Shown here piece after piece: positions 1 through 8,381 of a DNA stretch of 28,758 bases (its first letter is position 1; every line of letters begins with the position of its first letter). The notes below the pieces were generated by a model. The model searched no databases. It saw only the letters and a program-made list of their open reading frames with translations, and was not told where the DNA came from. The stretch comes from UBA1268 sp965662195 (GTDB lineage Bacteria > Planctomycetota > Planctomycetia > Pirellulales > UBA1268), in NCBI GenBank assembly GCA_965662195.1, contig CBFIHA010000046.1:1-28758 (forward strand), given 5' to 3'. A program made the position numbers and the translations under genes.

Positions 1-152
1 ACCGTCCGCCGCCCAGGGCGCAACTCCCCCCCGGCCTGCCTGGATTGCCCGTCTTCCGGATTGCAAGCATCGTGCCGAACAGGATTGCCATCGATGGCTT
101 TTTCCCCGGACCGCTAGCGACTGCGGGAAGAACCGTTCAACGGCCCGCAGCC
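1..152. other. Intergenic edge, no gene seen
   Basis: This stretch lies downstream of the algH-like gene and runs to the window edge. No reading frame here has a recognisable protein, and no tRNA, long hairpin or repeat was seen. It may hold the end of the minus-strand operon transcript, but no convincing terminator with a T run is visible. Confidence 0.5.
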
Positions 153-707
153 TCAGTTGTGCCAGGGTTCGGCCGGCACCTGCTTGATACCCAGACTCTC
201 GATCAGCCGCTGATCGGCAATGCGACGGGTCAACCGCAACCAAATGGTCTCGTCGTCACCAAAGACGAGTTCGGGGGTTGCATCGACAACTTCCCACGAG
301 CCCTCCGTGAGCTCATGTTCAAGCTGTCCTCCTGACCAGCCGGATGAAGCGATCACTACCCTCAACGGCTCGGACGCCTGGTGCAACAGTGGTGCGAGTT
401 GGTCGGTCTGGGCGGTGAAGTGCACGCCTGCCGCAACCTCCATTTCACCCAGCATGGCATCGGCATGCACAATCACCAGCGGGCCCTCCACCGGCCCGCC
501 CACCATCACCGGCAGATCACGGGGACACGGCCCGTCACCCACCCGTTTCCAGATGTCCGACAGGTGCACCGAACTGCGGCGGTTGATAACCAGGCCGAAC
601 GCCCCCTCGCCGTCGTGATGGATCATCAGCACCACCGTGCGGGCGAAGTGGGAATCGCCAAGGCTGCGGGAGGCAACGAGGAGTTTTCCGGCAAGTGATA
701 CGGCCAT
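153..707 (-). CDS. algH: YqgE/AlgH family protein (DUF179)
   Basis: The 184-residue product matches the YqgE/AlgH family: an N-terminal SLAGKLLVA stretch, then FARTVVLMIHH, GAFGLVINR and, further on, VMVGGPV. The molecular role of the family is not settled; AlgH was linked to alginate regulation in Pseudomonas. The open frame extends upstream to 911 and would overlap the end of argS, but the extra residues are Arg/Ala-rich and unlike the family. I chose the ATG at 707, which leaves about 10 residues before the conserved FxRTVV block; an ATG at 752 is the alternative. Neither has a strong ribosome binding site. It is the last gene of the minus-strand run and may be co-transcribed with argS across a gap of about 166 bases. 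Confidence 0.85.
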   Translation of the reverse strand: MAVSLAGKLLVASRSLGDSHFARTVVLMIHHDGEGAFGLVINRRSSVHLSDIWKRVGDGPCPRDLPVMVGGPVEGPLVIVHADAMLGEMEVAAGVHFTAQTDQLAPLLHQASEPLRVVIASSGWSGGQLEHELTEGSWEVVDATPELVFGDDETIWLRLTRRIADQRLIESLGIKQVPAEPWHN

Positions 708-873
708 GCCCAACGCGTTGATGGTGGTTCGGTGGATTGTTCGGGCGAACATCGATCCTATCGAACCGGGGACGCACGCACCAGCGACGGTGTGCGGCCT
801 GCCGGCTCGCAGGACCGGGTGTCTCGCGGCCCGAGCGGCCCGTATCGCCCAACTGGCATCGCCAGATGCTGAG

Positions 874-2769
874 CTACATCTGCAGCGGCACCCGAATGCC
901 GAGCAACTCAAGCCCCTGCCGCAGGGTACGGCCGGTCAGGTCACAGAGGGCCAGCCGAGTCATTCGCTGCCGCCCCTCAGTCTTGAGCACCGGCAGGGCG
1001 TCATAAAAGCTTGAGAAGGCACCGGCCAGATCGAATAGCCAGCCAGTGAGCAGGTTGGGCCGGTAGTCGGCTTCAACATCCTCGAGCACCGCGGCCAGCC
1101 GCAGGGCCGCCAGCGCCAGCCGCCGCTCGCGGGGGTCGGCAAGTTCGATGCTGGCTGGATCGGCCGCCACCTGCTGCCGGAGGGCTTCGCGGTCGATCCC
1201 GCCCCGGCCGGCAATGCCCTCGACCCGAGCCACCGCATATTGCATGTAGGCGGCGGTGTTGCCCTTGAGTTCGAGCATCTTGTCAAAGCTGAAGACGTAG
1301 TCGGTCGTACGGTTCTGCGAAAGATCGGCGTACTTGATCGCTCCGATGCCGACCGCTTCGGCCACCTCCTGCCGCTGAGTCTCGTCCATTCCCTGCCGGA
1401 CATGCTCCCCTTCTCCGACAATCGCCAGGGCCCGGGCCACCCCTTCGTCAAGCAGGGCCTCGAGGCCGACGGTGTCGCCCGCTCGGGTCTTGAACGGCTT
1501 GCCATCCTCACCCAGCACGGTGCCGAAGGCGACATGGACAAGCTTCATGCTCGCCACTTGCTCCGCCGCCCGGCAGCCCCAGGCCCGGGCAGTGGCAAAG
1601 ACCTGCTGGAAGTGCTGGCTCTGCCGGTGATCAACGACATACAAAATCCGATCAGGCTGCCAATGCTCAGCCCGCCAGCGAATCGTCGCCAGGTCGGTGG
1701 TCGCATACAAAAACGCCCCGTCGGCCTTGCGAATCAGCAGCGGCGTCTCCTGGCCTTCCAGAAAGACACCGATCGCTCCTCGGCTCTCCCGGGCGAGGCC
1801 GGCGGCGGTCAGGTCCTCAACCACCCCGGCCAGCAGCGGCTGGAAGAAGCTCTCCCCCAGCGTGTGGTCGAAGGTCACGTCGAGCCGACCGTAGATTCGC
1901 TCAATCTCCCGCCGGCAGGAAGGCATGAACTCTTCCCAGAGCCGGCGGTTCTCCTCGTCCCCCTCATGCAGCCTCGCGGTCTCGAGCAGCACCTCGCGGC
2001 CCGCCTCGGGATGGGCCGCCGCCAGTGCCGCCGCCGCCGGATCGGCCGCCAGTTCCTCCGGCCTGGCATCGGCCACCTTGCGAACCAGCCGGTAGAGCCG
2101 GCCCAGCTCGGCAGTCGGGTCGGTGGCATAGGCCGCCTCGTCGCGGCAGTGCTTCCAGCCCCAGAGGATCATGCCGAACTGGGTGCCCCAGTCGCCCAAA
2201 TGATTATCAGTGATGACCCGATGGCCGCGGAAGCGGAGGATGCGGGCGAGGGCATCACCGATGACGGTCGAGCGGATGTGGCCGACATGCATCGGCTTGG
2301 CCACGTTGGGCGAGGAATAGTCGAGCACGATCGTCTCGGGCCGGGCCACCGGCGTCACGCCCAGCCGGGCATCCCCGCAGGCGGCGGCCACGCCTCGGGC
2401 CAGCGTGTCATCGCGGACCCGGACGTTGATGAAGCCGGGACCGACCGGCCCGGCGACCGGATCGAACAATCCCGCAAAGGTGGTGTCGCTATTGAGCCGT
2501 GCGATCAGCCGCTCAGCCAGATCGCGGGGCTTCGCCCCGGTGCGCTTGGCCAGTGGCATCGCCAGGGTGGCCGTGTAGTCGCCAAATTTCGCCTCGGTCG
2601 TCTCACGAACAAGTTCGAGCAGGCCCGGAATCTCCCCGATCTCAATCGGCAACTCACCGGCGCTGACAGCAGCCTTTAGGACACCTGCCATGCGTTCCCG
2701 GAAAGCGGCCCGAAAGTCGGTGACGGCGGCTGGATCGGTGTTCACTGCGGGGATCGTCAAGCTGTTCAC
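874..2769 (-). CDS. argS: Arginyl-tRNA synthetase
   Basis: This is a class I aminoacyl-tRNA synthetase that charges tRNA-Arg in the cytoplasm. The 631-residue protein has the ArgRS N-terminal additional domain and then the HIGH-type motif HVGH at residues 161-164 (PNVAKPMHVGH context). As in most ArgRS proteins there is no classical KMSKS; the corresponding segment reads GKPFKTR. The C-terminal DALR anticodon-binding domain ends in the typical LGIRVPLQM tail. Length is within the family range. The start is a GTG whose last two bases overlap the TGA of rsfS (GTGA), with a GAGG motif about five bases upstream, so translation is probably coupled to rsfS. Confidence 0.97.
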   Translation of the reverse strand: MNSLTIPAVNTDPAAVTDFRAAFRERMAGVLKAAVSAGELPIEIGEIPGLLELVRETTEAKFGDYTATLAMPLAKRTGAKPRDLAERLIARLNSDTTFAGLFDPVAGPVGPGFINVRVRDDTLARGVAAACGDARLGVTPVARPETIVLDYSSPNVAKPMHVGHIRSTVIGDALARILRFRGHRVITDNHLGDWGTQFGMILWGWKHCRDEAAYATDPTAELGRLYRLVRKVADARPEELAADPAAAALAAAHPEAGREVLLETARLHEGDEENRRLWEEFMPSCRREIERIYGRLDVTFDHTLGESFFQPLLAGVVEDLTAAGLARESRGAIGVFLEGQETPLLIRKADGAFLYATTDLATIRWRAEHWQPDRILYVVDHRQSQHFQQVFATARAWGCRAAEQVASMKLVHVAFGTVLGEDGKPFKTRAGDTVGLEALLDEGVARALAIVGEGEHVRQGMDETQRQEVAEAVGIGAIKYADLSQNRTTDYVFSFDKMLELKGNTAAYMQYAVARVEGIAGRGGIDREALRQQVAADPASIELADPRERRLALAALRLAAVLEDVEADYRPNLLTGWLFDLAGAFSSFYDALPVLKTEGRQRMTRLALCDLTGRTLRQGLELLGIRVPLQM

Positions 2770-3164
2770 CCACCCTCAGCCGCCGCAGGCAGCACCACCG
2801 GCACCGCATCACTCCAGAGCTGCTCAAGATCCCAGTAATTGCGGGCATCCGCATCGAACAGATGCACCACGACGTCACCGAAGTCGAGCACGATCCAGCG
2901 GCTCTCGTCGTAGCCCTCGATCCCCCGCTTGGTGTCACCAAACTCGTCCTTGATGACCCGCTCGACCTCATCAGCCAGGGCGTGCATCTGACGGCGGCTG
3001 GAACCGGTCGCCAGCACGAAATAATCGAAAACCTCGGTGACCCGCCGCAGGTCGAGCACCCGAATGTCACGCCCCCGGGTCTCCTCAAGCACCCGGGCAA
3101 TCGTCACCGCCAGGTCACGCCCTCGGCGGTTTTCACGTACAGCTGGAGAGTCTGATTCGGTCAC
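2766..3164 (-). CDS. rsfS: Ribosomal silencing factor RsfS (Iojap/YbeB)
   Basis: RsfS binds ribosomal protein L14 on the large subunit and blocks subunit joining during starvation. The core is clear: RVTEVFDYFVLATGSSRRQ, then GYDESRWIVLDFGDVVVHLF and a YWDLEQLW segment, as in the family. The open frame continues upstream to 3371, inside coaX, but those residues are not family-like. The GTG at 3164 gives 132 residues, slightly above the usual 105-130, and starts just before the conserved helix; the ribosome binding site there is weak, so the start is uncertain (GTG at 3191 is possible). It overlaps argS by four bases and follows coaX by 76 bases. In many bacteria it sits with nadD rather than argS. 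Confidence 0.92.
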   Translation of the reverse strand: MTESDSPAVRENRRGRDLAVTIARVLEETRGRDIRVLDLRRVTEVFDYFVLATGSSRRQMHALADEVERVIKDEFGDTKRGIEGYDESRWIVLDFGDVVVHLFDADARNYWDLEQLWSDAVPVVLPAAAEGG

Positions 3165-3240
3165 GGGCAACAGCCGCAGGGGACGGAACACAATTGAATT
3201 GTCGCCGCAGTGTACCCGACTGCCGCCGAGAAGGAACGTG

Positions 3241-4065
3241 TCACTGCGGCGGCGGCCGCACAGCCGCCAGTGCAATTCCGGCAAGCACCAGATCAGCCAT
3301 CTCGACGACACCGGCAAGTTCCCCACGGATAGCGGCCCGCCAGCCTCCGGTGAGGAACACCTCGGCATCACCGCCGACTGCTTGGCGGGCCTCCTCGACC
3401 AGCCTGGTAACCGCGCCGCGAATCCCGAACCCGATGCCGGCGGCGATCGCCTCGCTCGTCGACCGACCCGGCATGTCCGGAGGCGGCGCCTCGCCCAACG
3501 CCGCCACCTCGGGCAGCAGGCTTGTGCCGTCGGCGAGCGAGCGGGCCATCAGGGCCGGTCCGGGCAGGATTGCCCCGCCCAGAAATCTACCGTCAGCCGA
3601 GACCGCATCGACTGAAACCGCTGTGCCACAGTCGATCACCACGCAGCCCCTGTTTGCAGCCTTCAGCTGACAGGCGGCGGCGGCTGCCGCCAGCCGGTCG
3701 ATCCCAACCCGCTCCGGCGTGGCCAGATCGACCGCGATCGGCAGGTCGGCAAACCGCACCCGTCGCTGGTGAACCGGGCGGTGCCGGGTGGCACTGACCC
3801 CGGCAATTGCCGCCTCCAGGCGGGCGGCGGCAGCGTCATAGACGCTGGCGATCGAGACCGTGACATCAGCCGGCGCCGCCGTCATCAGCCAGCCCTCGAA
3901 CTCATCGCAGGCAAAGCTGTGGCTGTCGAGGTCATGCCGCTGCTCGATCTGCGGCAGCCCGGAGCCGGCCTCAGTCACAACCGCCAGTTTGATCCGTGAA
4001 TTTCCGACGTCGGCCACCGCGAGGGTCGGAACGCCGCCGCTGCGTGCGTGCTGGGTCGTTGCCAT
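3241..4065 (-). CDS. coaX: Type III pantothenate kinase
   Basis: CoaX phosphorylates pantothenate, the first step of coenzyme A synthesis. It belongs to the ASKHA fold and is not inhibited by CoA. Diagnostic motifs are visible in the 274-residue product: the phosphate-binding DVGNS at residues 19-23, the GIDR block with catalytic Asp at 121-124, DCGTA at 145-149 and GGAILPG at 163-169. The ATG at 4065 is preceded by GGGAGGT about nine bases upstream, a strong ribosome binding site. It starts 16 bases after obg and is surely in the same operon. The first 13 residues are a variable lead before the first beta strand. Confidence 0.95.
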   Translation of the reverse strand: MATTQHARSGGVPTLAVADVGNSRIKLAVVTEAGSGLPQIEQRHDLDSHSFACDEFEGWLMTAAPADVTVSIASVYDAAAARLEAAIAGVSATRHRPVHQRRVRFADLPIAVDLATPERVGIDRLAAAAAACQLKAANRGCVVIDCGTAVSVDAVSADGRFLGGAILPGPALMARSLADGTSLLPEVAALGEAPPPDMPGRSTSEAIAAGIGFGIRGAVTRLVEEARQAVGGDAEVFLTGGWRAAIRGELAGVVEMADLVLAGIALAAVRPPPQ

Positions 4066-4081
4066 GATCGCTTACCTCCCC

Positions 4082-5080
4082 TCAACCCTCGGCAGCCTGA
4101 TCAAGGAGCCGCGTCACGGCGGCCAACAGGCGGTCGAGCCCCTGCCCCGTGACAGCACTGACCGCCAGCACGTTGAGCCCTGTCTCCGCCGCCAGCCGCT
4201 CCCGAACCTCCTCGGCCCCCGGCAGTTCGGCCTTACTGACAACAACTGTTTCGGGCCGCACCCCCAATGATTCATCATACAGCCGCAGTTCCTGCCTGAT
4301 CTGCCGATAATTGGCCACGGGGTCGCTGCCGTCGGCCGGGAGCGGCTCAACCACATGCACGAGAATGCCCGCCCGCTCGACATGCCGGAGAAACTCGTGG
4401 CCGAGGCCGACCCCGGCGTGGGCCCCCTCGATCAGCCCAGGCAGGTCGGCCAGTACGAAGCTGCGGTCGGGAGACACTTCGACCATTCCAAGCATCGGCG
4501 CCTTGGTGGTGAAGGCATAGTTGGCAATTTCCGGCCGGGCCCGGGAGAGCCTGGACAACAGCGTGCTCTTCCCGGCGTTTGGCAGGCCGACCAGCCCGAC
4601 GTCGGCGATCACCTTCAACTCGAGGGTGAGCCTTCTTGATTCACCAGGCTCACCAGCGGTCGACTCACGAGGAGCCCGATTGACCGACGACTTGAAGTGA
4701 ACATTGCCGCGGCCCCCGCGGCCGCCCTTGGCGGCGACTATTTTGTCTCCCACCCGGGCAAGGTCCTTGAGTTCCAGGCCGCTGCTGTCGTCAATGACAA
4801 TCGTGCCCGGCGGCACCAGCAGCGTGAGGTCGCCAGCCGAGCGGCCCTGCCGATTATGAGGTCCGCCCGGTCGGCCGTGGTCGGCCCGCCACTGCTTGCG
4901 ATGGGCCAGCCCGGTCAGCGAATCGACACCGGCCTCAGCCAGGAGAATCACGCTGCCGCCGTGTCCGCCATCACCGCCGTCGGGGCCGCCGCGGGCGACG
5001 TATTTCTCGCGACGAAAGCTGACGATGCCGTTGCCACCGTTGCCGGCAGCCACCTCGACTTGAACGCGATCAACAAACAC
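4082..5080 (-). CDS. obg: Obg/CgtA family ribosome-assembly GTPase
   Basis: Obg is an essential GTPase of late 50S assembly and stress signalling. The 332-residue protein has the glycine-rich Obg fold at residues 1-158 (GNGGNG, GGPDGGDGGHGG) followed by the G domain: G1 GLPNAGKS at 165-172, G2 threonines at 191-192, G3 DLPG at 212-215 and G5 SAV at about 308-310. G4, normally NKxD, reads SKAE at 282-285, a noteworthy departure. There is no C-terminal OCT domain, which is common outside Firmicutes and Thermotogae. The start is a GTG with GAGG seven bases upstream. It follows rpmA by 56 bases, the classic rpmA-obg order. Confidence 0.96.
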   Translation of the reverse strand: MFVDRVQVEVAAGNGGNGIVSFRREKYVARGGPDGGDGGHGGSVILLAEAGVDSLTGLAHRKQWRADHGRPGGPHNRQGRSAGDLTLLVPPGTIVIDDSSGLELKDLARVGDKIVAAKGGRGGRGNVHFKSSVNRAPRESTAGEPGESRRLTLELKVIADVGLVGLPNAGKSTLLSRLSRARPEIANYAFTTKAPMLGMVEVSPDRSFVLADLPGLIEGAHAGVGLGHEFLRHVERAGILVHVVEPLPADGSDPVANYRQIRQELRLYDESLGVRPETVVVSKAELPGAEEVRERLAAETGLNVLAVSAVTGQGLDRLLAAVTRLLDQAAEG

Positions 5081-5136
5081 GAGATGGCCTCGGTGGCCGA
5101 CGCAGGCGGATTTCCTGCCCGGGTCGAGAGTGACCG

Positions 5137-5388
5137 TTAGTTGGCAGCCAGATCAATATTTACCCGGCGGCCCTCGCGGTCGAACCGGACAACGCCGTCA
5201 GACAGGGCAAAGAGGGTGTAGTCAGTGCCCATGCCGACGTTCGCACCGGGATGAAACCGGGTGCCGACCTGACGGACGAGAATGTTGCCAGCCCGCACGG
5301 CCTGACCACCGAACCGCTTGACACCCCGACGCTGGGCGTTTGAATCGCGACCGTTACGGCTCGATCCCTGTCCTTTTTTATGGGCCAT
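5137..5388 (-). CDS. rpmA: 50S ribosomal protein L27
   Basis: L27 is a large-subunit protein whose N-terminal tail reaches the peptidyl-transferase centre. The product begins MAHKKGQGSSRNGRDS and has the family blocks RRGVKRFGGQ, VRAGNILVRQ and GTRFHPGANVGMG. At 83 residues it has the standard length. It lacks the cleavable N-terminal extension seen in Firmicutes. The ATG at 5388 has GAGGAAG eight bases upstream; the frame extends further upstream but without family similarity. Its usual partner rplU (L21), normally just before rpmA, is absent: the next gene upstream is an unrelated secreted protein ending 79 bases away. Confidence 0.98.
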   Translation of the reverse strand: MAHKKGQGSSRNGRDSNAQRRGVKRFGGQAVRAGNILVRQVGTRFHPGANVGMGTDYTLFALSDGVVRFDREGRRVNIDLAAN

Positions 5389-5467
5389 TTTCGCTTCCTC
5401 GCTCACTGACAGTTTGGATGAGCGAAAGCAGCCGGCCGACTTCCGCCGGGGCCGCTCCGCCCGAGCC

Positions 5468-7237
5468 CTACAGGATATCCTTCCGCCGGGTCTCACGGAA
5501 GAGCCAGCGGTAGTCTTCGCCCTCGGTCGCCTGTTGGGCCCGCCGGAAGAGTTCCGGCCCCTCGTGGCCGAACAGCCCCCGCAGCAGCAGCGCCTGCTCC
5601 GCCTCGTCCCGGGGCACGACCCGTCCAGGGTCGTCCTCGGCAGGATTGGCCGCGGTCGTCAGGTTCGGCAGGATGAACTCCAGGGCCCGGCGGACGCCCA
5701 CTTGCTGCAGGTCTACCTCGTCAACTCCCAGCAATTTCAGCAGGGCCGCGGTCCGGGCAATTGCCACCTCGTGGGCAATGTCGTCGACCCGCCTGGCGGC
5801 CGGCCCAAAAAACTGGGCCGCTCCCTCGCGGCGGGTTTTCATGTCGGGGGCCGCCTCCAGGCTCCGGATGATGGCCGCAAAGCCGAGCAGCGGCGACTCA
5901 AGGATTTCCTCGGGCGTCAGCTCGACCGCGGCGAGTGCTGCCCGCCGGCGGGCGTCAGCCTCAGACGAGACCGGACCGGCGACCGCCCGCACCAGTTCCT
6001 CCATCCAACCGATCGCCTGTTCACCCAAAAAGGCCCGCACCAGCGTCTCGCGCTGGGCCGGATCCTCAATCTTCGCCAAGGTGGTGGCGAACAATTCCAC
6101 TGGCGCCAGCCCCGCCCCTCCTTGCCACTCCTCACCCTTTTCCTCGGGCTCGAGAAAATCCTGCCACCGCACGCCCAGCTGCCGGACACCCTCGATGTGC
6201 TCAGCCCGGGTCAGCTCCGCCCGGCTGGCCGCTTCCAGCAGCCGCGAACCGAGCGTGAGCTGCTCAAACATCCCGGCATGGGCCAGTTGCACCTCAGCGG
6301 AACTGTCACCGACTCCATCACCGGGATGGTAGAAGTCGAGCCGCAGGCACTCCAGTTGCCGCCGCTCATATTTTGGGGCGTGTTCGATATCGGTCACCAG
6401 TTCGGCATCATGCCGCCACTTCAGTGAGTTGGTCAGGCCGTAGGCAAAGATGGTGAAGAAGTCGATCCGAGGGTCGATGCCCGGCCAGACCGCCACGCCC
6501 CAGCGTTCCTCTCCCGGCAGGATCGGCCGCTCACCGATGCTGACACTGTCGTGGAGTTCATCCAGCGGAATCTTCTCCCGCCGGCTGATCGGCTCCAGCG
6601 CCGTTGGCACCAGCCGATCGAGAAAATCGCGATGCTCGAGCAGGCCCTCGCCGCGGGTGAGGGCTTCGTGGGTCTCGAAGATGAACTGCGGCTCAAACCG
6701 GATTGGCAGATTGACCGGTTCGGTCTGCGGACTCGTCAGGTCCTCGCGGCCGTCCTTATCCTGCGGAAACACAATCCGGCGGCCCGACCCGGGCTGCGGT
6801 GGCTCATCTTCCACCTCCACCGGCAGAAGATTGCGGACCCGATAGACCAGATACCAGACTCGCTGTCGGGTGAGGGTGAGGTCCTCGCTGAGCAGTTCAA
6901 CCTCGATCATCCGGGGCGGCTTGTAGGCAAACTCGAGGCACCAGATATCCCGCAGGAACTGGCGGTCCCGAGCCATGCCGAGCAAGGTTTCGTGCGACGG
7001 GGCATGGTCGGGATCCCAGGCCTCGCCCCGGCCCTGGGCCAGTTCATGCAGGTCAAACCGCTGCGAGACATCATCGACCGAGCGATCCGGCGGCACGACC
7101 GTGAGGACACCCCTGCCGAGCCGACGAAAGCCGTCGTCAGCCGACACGCTTCCGCCAGTGGCCAGCAGCAATCCGACCAGGAAGGTCCGCCCGACCAACC
7201 CCAACGCAACCAACCACCCACTGTCCGGCTGCAGCAT
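5468..7237 (-). CDS. Secreted protein of unknown function
   Basis: I do not recognise this 589-residue protein. It begins with a likely Sec signal peptide: a hydrophobic stretch LVALGLVGRTFLVGLLLATG at residues 9-28, followed by a possible SVSADD cleavage site. The mature part is mostly hydrophilic, with a recurring V-W-Y-L-V-Y-R-V-R-N beta-like stretch near residue 130 and a long charged, helical C-terminal half (residues about 320-589) rich in Ala, Glu and Arg. No enzyme motif, repeat or extra membrane helix is seen. The ATG has GGAGG six bases upstream, so the start is firm. It ends 79 bases before rpmA, in the place where rplU usually sits. It may be a planctomycete-restricted periplasmic protein; that is inference. 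Confidence 0.8.
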   Translation of the reverse strand: MLQPDSGWLVALGLVGRTFLVGLLLATGGSVSADDGFRRLGRGVLTVVPPDRSVDDVSQRFDLHELAQGRGEAWDPDHAPSHETLLGMARDRQFLRDIWCLEFAYKPPRMIEVELLSEDLTLTRQRVWYLVYRVRNLLPVEVEDEPPQPGSGRRIVFPQDKDGREDLTSPQTEPVNLPIRFEPQFIFETHEALTRGEGLLEHRDFLDRLVPTALEPISRREKIPLDELHDSVSIGERPILPGEERWGVAVWPGIDPRIDFFTIFAYGLTNSLKWRHDAELVTDIEHAPKYERRQLECLRLDFYHPGDGVGDSSAEVQLAHAGMFEQLTLGSRLLEAASRAELTRAEHIEGVRQLGVRWQDFLEPEEKGEEWQGGAGLAPVELFATTLAKIEDPAQRETLVRAFLGEQAIGWMEELVRAVAGPVSSEADARRRAALAAVELTPEEILESPLLGFAAIIRSLEAAPDMKTRREGAAQFFGPAARRVDDIAHEVAIARTAALLKLLGVDEVDLQQVGVRRALEFILPNLTTAANPAEDDPGRVVPRDEAEQALLLRGLFGHEGPELFRRAQQATEGEDYRWLFRETRRKDIL

Positions 7238-7376
7238 TACACCCTCCGAATCACGGCCCGGTCGTCAGCCCTGAACCAACAACCATCTTCAGTTTCGCAG
7301 GTCGGGGCACGACCGCCAAATCTGAAAAACCAAATTCCGGCTGCGACCACCGGCACCGGGCGGCCACCCTTACCGC

Positions 7377-8261
7377 TCACGCCACCTGCTCGACCGCGGT
7401 GCCGGCGACCGGCTGCCGGGCCGGCAGCACTGTCGCGGCCACCTCGTCAGCCAGCCCACGATAATCGGCCGCGCCGTGTGAGTCGGCAGCGTAGTCAAAG
7501 ATCGACTGGCCGAAGCTCGGTGCCTCGGCCAGCCGGATGTTGCGGCGGATTTTCGTCTGGAATACCCGGGCATCCCGCCAAGCCGGATGACCCTGTCCGG
7601 CCTCGGCAAAGAACGCCTCCACATCCCGGCCGACCTCGCCAGCCAGCCGTGTCCCCGCCTCGTAGAGGCAAAAAGCCACGCCCAACAACCGCAGCCGCGG
7701 ATTAACGTGATCGGCTGCCAGCTCAATGGTCTCCAGCAGTTTGCTCAGCCCGTGCAGGGCCAGAAAGTGCGGCTGGAGCGGCAGCAGCACTTCGTCAACC
7801 GCCGCCATGGCGTTGAGTGACAGCAGCCCGAGCGACGGCGGACAGTCAATCACCAGGAAATCAAAAGGGAGCGGCAGGGTTGCCTGCGGACCTCCCGACG
7901 CGGCGGTGCCACCAAAGGCGGGATCGGCTCTCAGCCGCTGCCGCAGCATCGCCTCGCGGCCGGGCCGATTCGCCAGAGCAACCTCGACCGCCGAGAGATC
8001 GAGGTGCGAGGGCACGAGCCAGAGATTCTCCCCCGCTGGCACGAGGGCCGCGGCCAGTGGCCGGCCTTCGGCGAGCACATCATAGGCTGTGCAGGGATGC
8101 TCCCCCGGGGTCACCCCGACATGCAGGGTGGCATGGGCCTGAGGGTCGAGATCGATCAGGCAGACCCGGTGGCCGCTGCGGGCCAACGCAACCGCCAGGT
8201 TGACCGAGGTGGTTGTCTTACCAACGCCCCCCTTTTGATTCGCGACTGCGATTGAGCGCAT
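7377..8261 (-). CDS. parA: ParA/Soj-family ATPase
   Basis: This is a P-loop ATPase of the ParA/MinD superfamily, which dimerise on ATP and position DNA or protein cargo. The deviant Walker A KGGVGKTT lies at residues 10-17, including the signature lysine K10. It is followed by LIDLDPQAHAT at 35-45 and the Walker B segment FLVIDCPPSLG. The C-terminal part (VFQTKIRRNIRLAEAPSFGQSI) is closest to chromosomal Soj/ParA. At 294 residues it lacks the N-terminal DNA-binding domain of plasmid ParA types. No ParB homologue or obvious parS site is next to it, so it could be the chromosomal segregation ATPase or an orphan that positions another cargo. A weak AAGG lies just before the ATG. Confidence 0.93.
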   Translation of the reverse strand: MRSIAVANQKGGVGKTTTSVNLAVALARSGHRVCLIDLDPQAHATLHVGVTPGEHPCTAYDVLAEGRPLAAALVPAGENLWLVPSHLDLSAVEVALANRPGREAMLRQRLRADPAFGGTAASGGPQATLPLPFDFLVIDCPPSLGLLSLNAMAAVDEVLLPLQPHFLALHGLSKLLETIELAADHVNPRLRLLGVAFCLYEAGTRLAGEVGRDVEAFFAEAGQGHPAWRDARVFQTKIRRNIRLAEAPSFGQSIFDYAADSHGAADYRGLADEVAATVLPARQPVAGTAVEQVA

Positions 8262-8381
8262 TGCCTTCAGGGCCTTTCGGGCGAGGAATCGGCCGCTGCA
8301 CCACCCATGAGCCGGCGCAGCGGTGACCTGGGAACCGGCAAGACGATAGTCCCCGCAGGCCGACCGGCAAAAGACCTGTTT

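Noticed and set aside
752..911. N-terminal extension of the AlgH-like protein
   Set aside because: The added residues are unlike the family and overlap the end of argS; a start near the conserved FARTVV block is better.
1240..2679. A 479-residue open frame on the plus strand
   Set aside because: It lies antisense to argS, whose motifs are unmistakable; long antisense frames are expected in GC-rich genes and this one has no recognisable domain.
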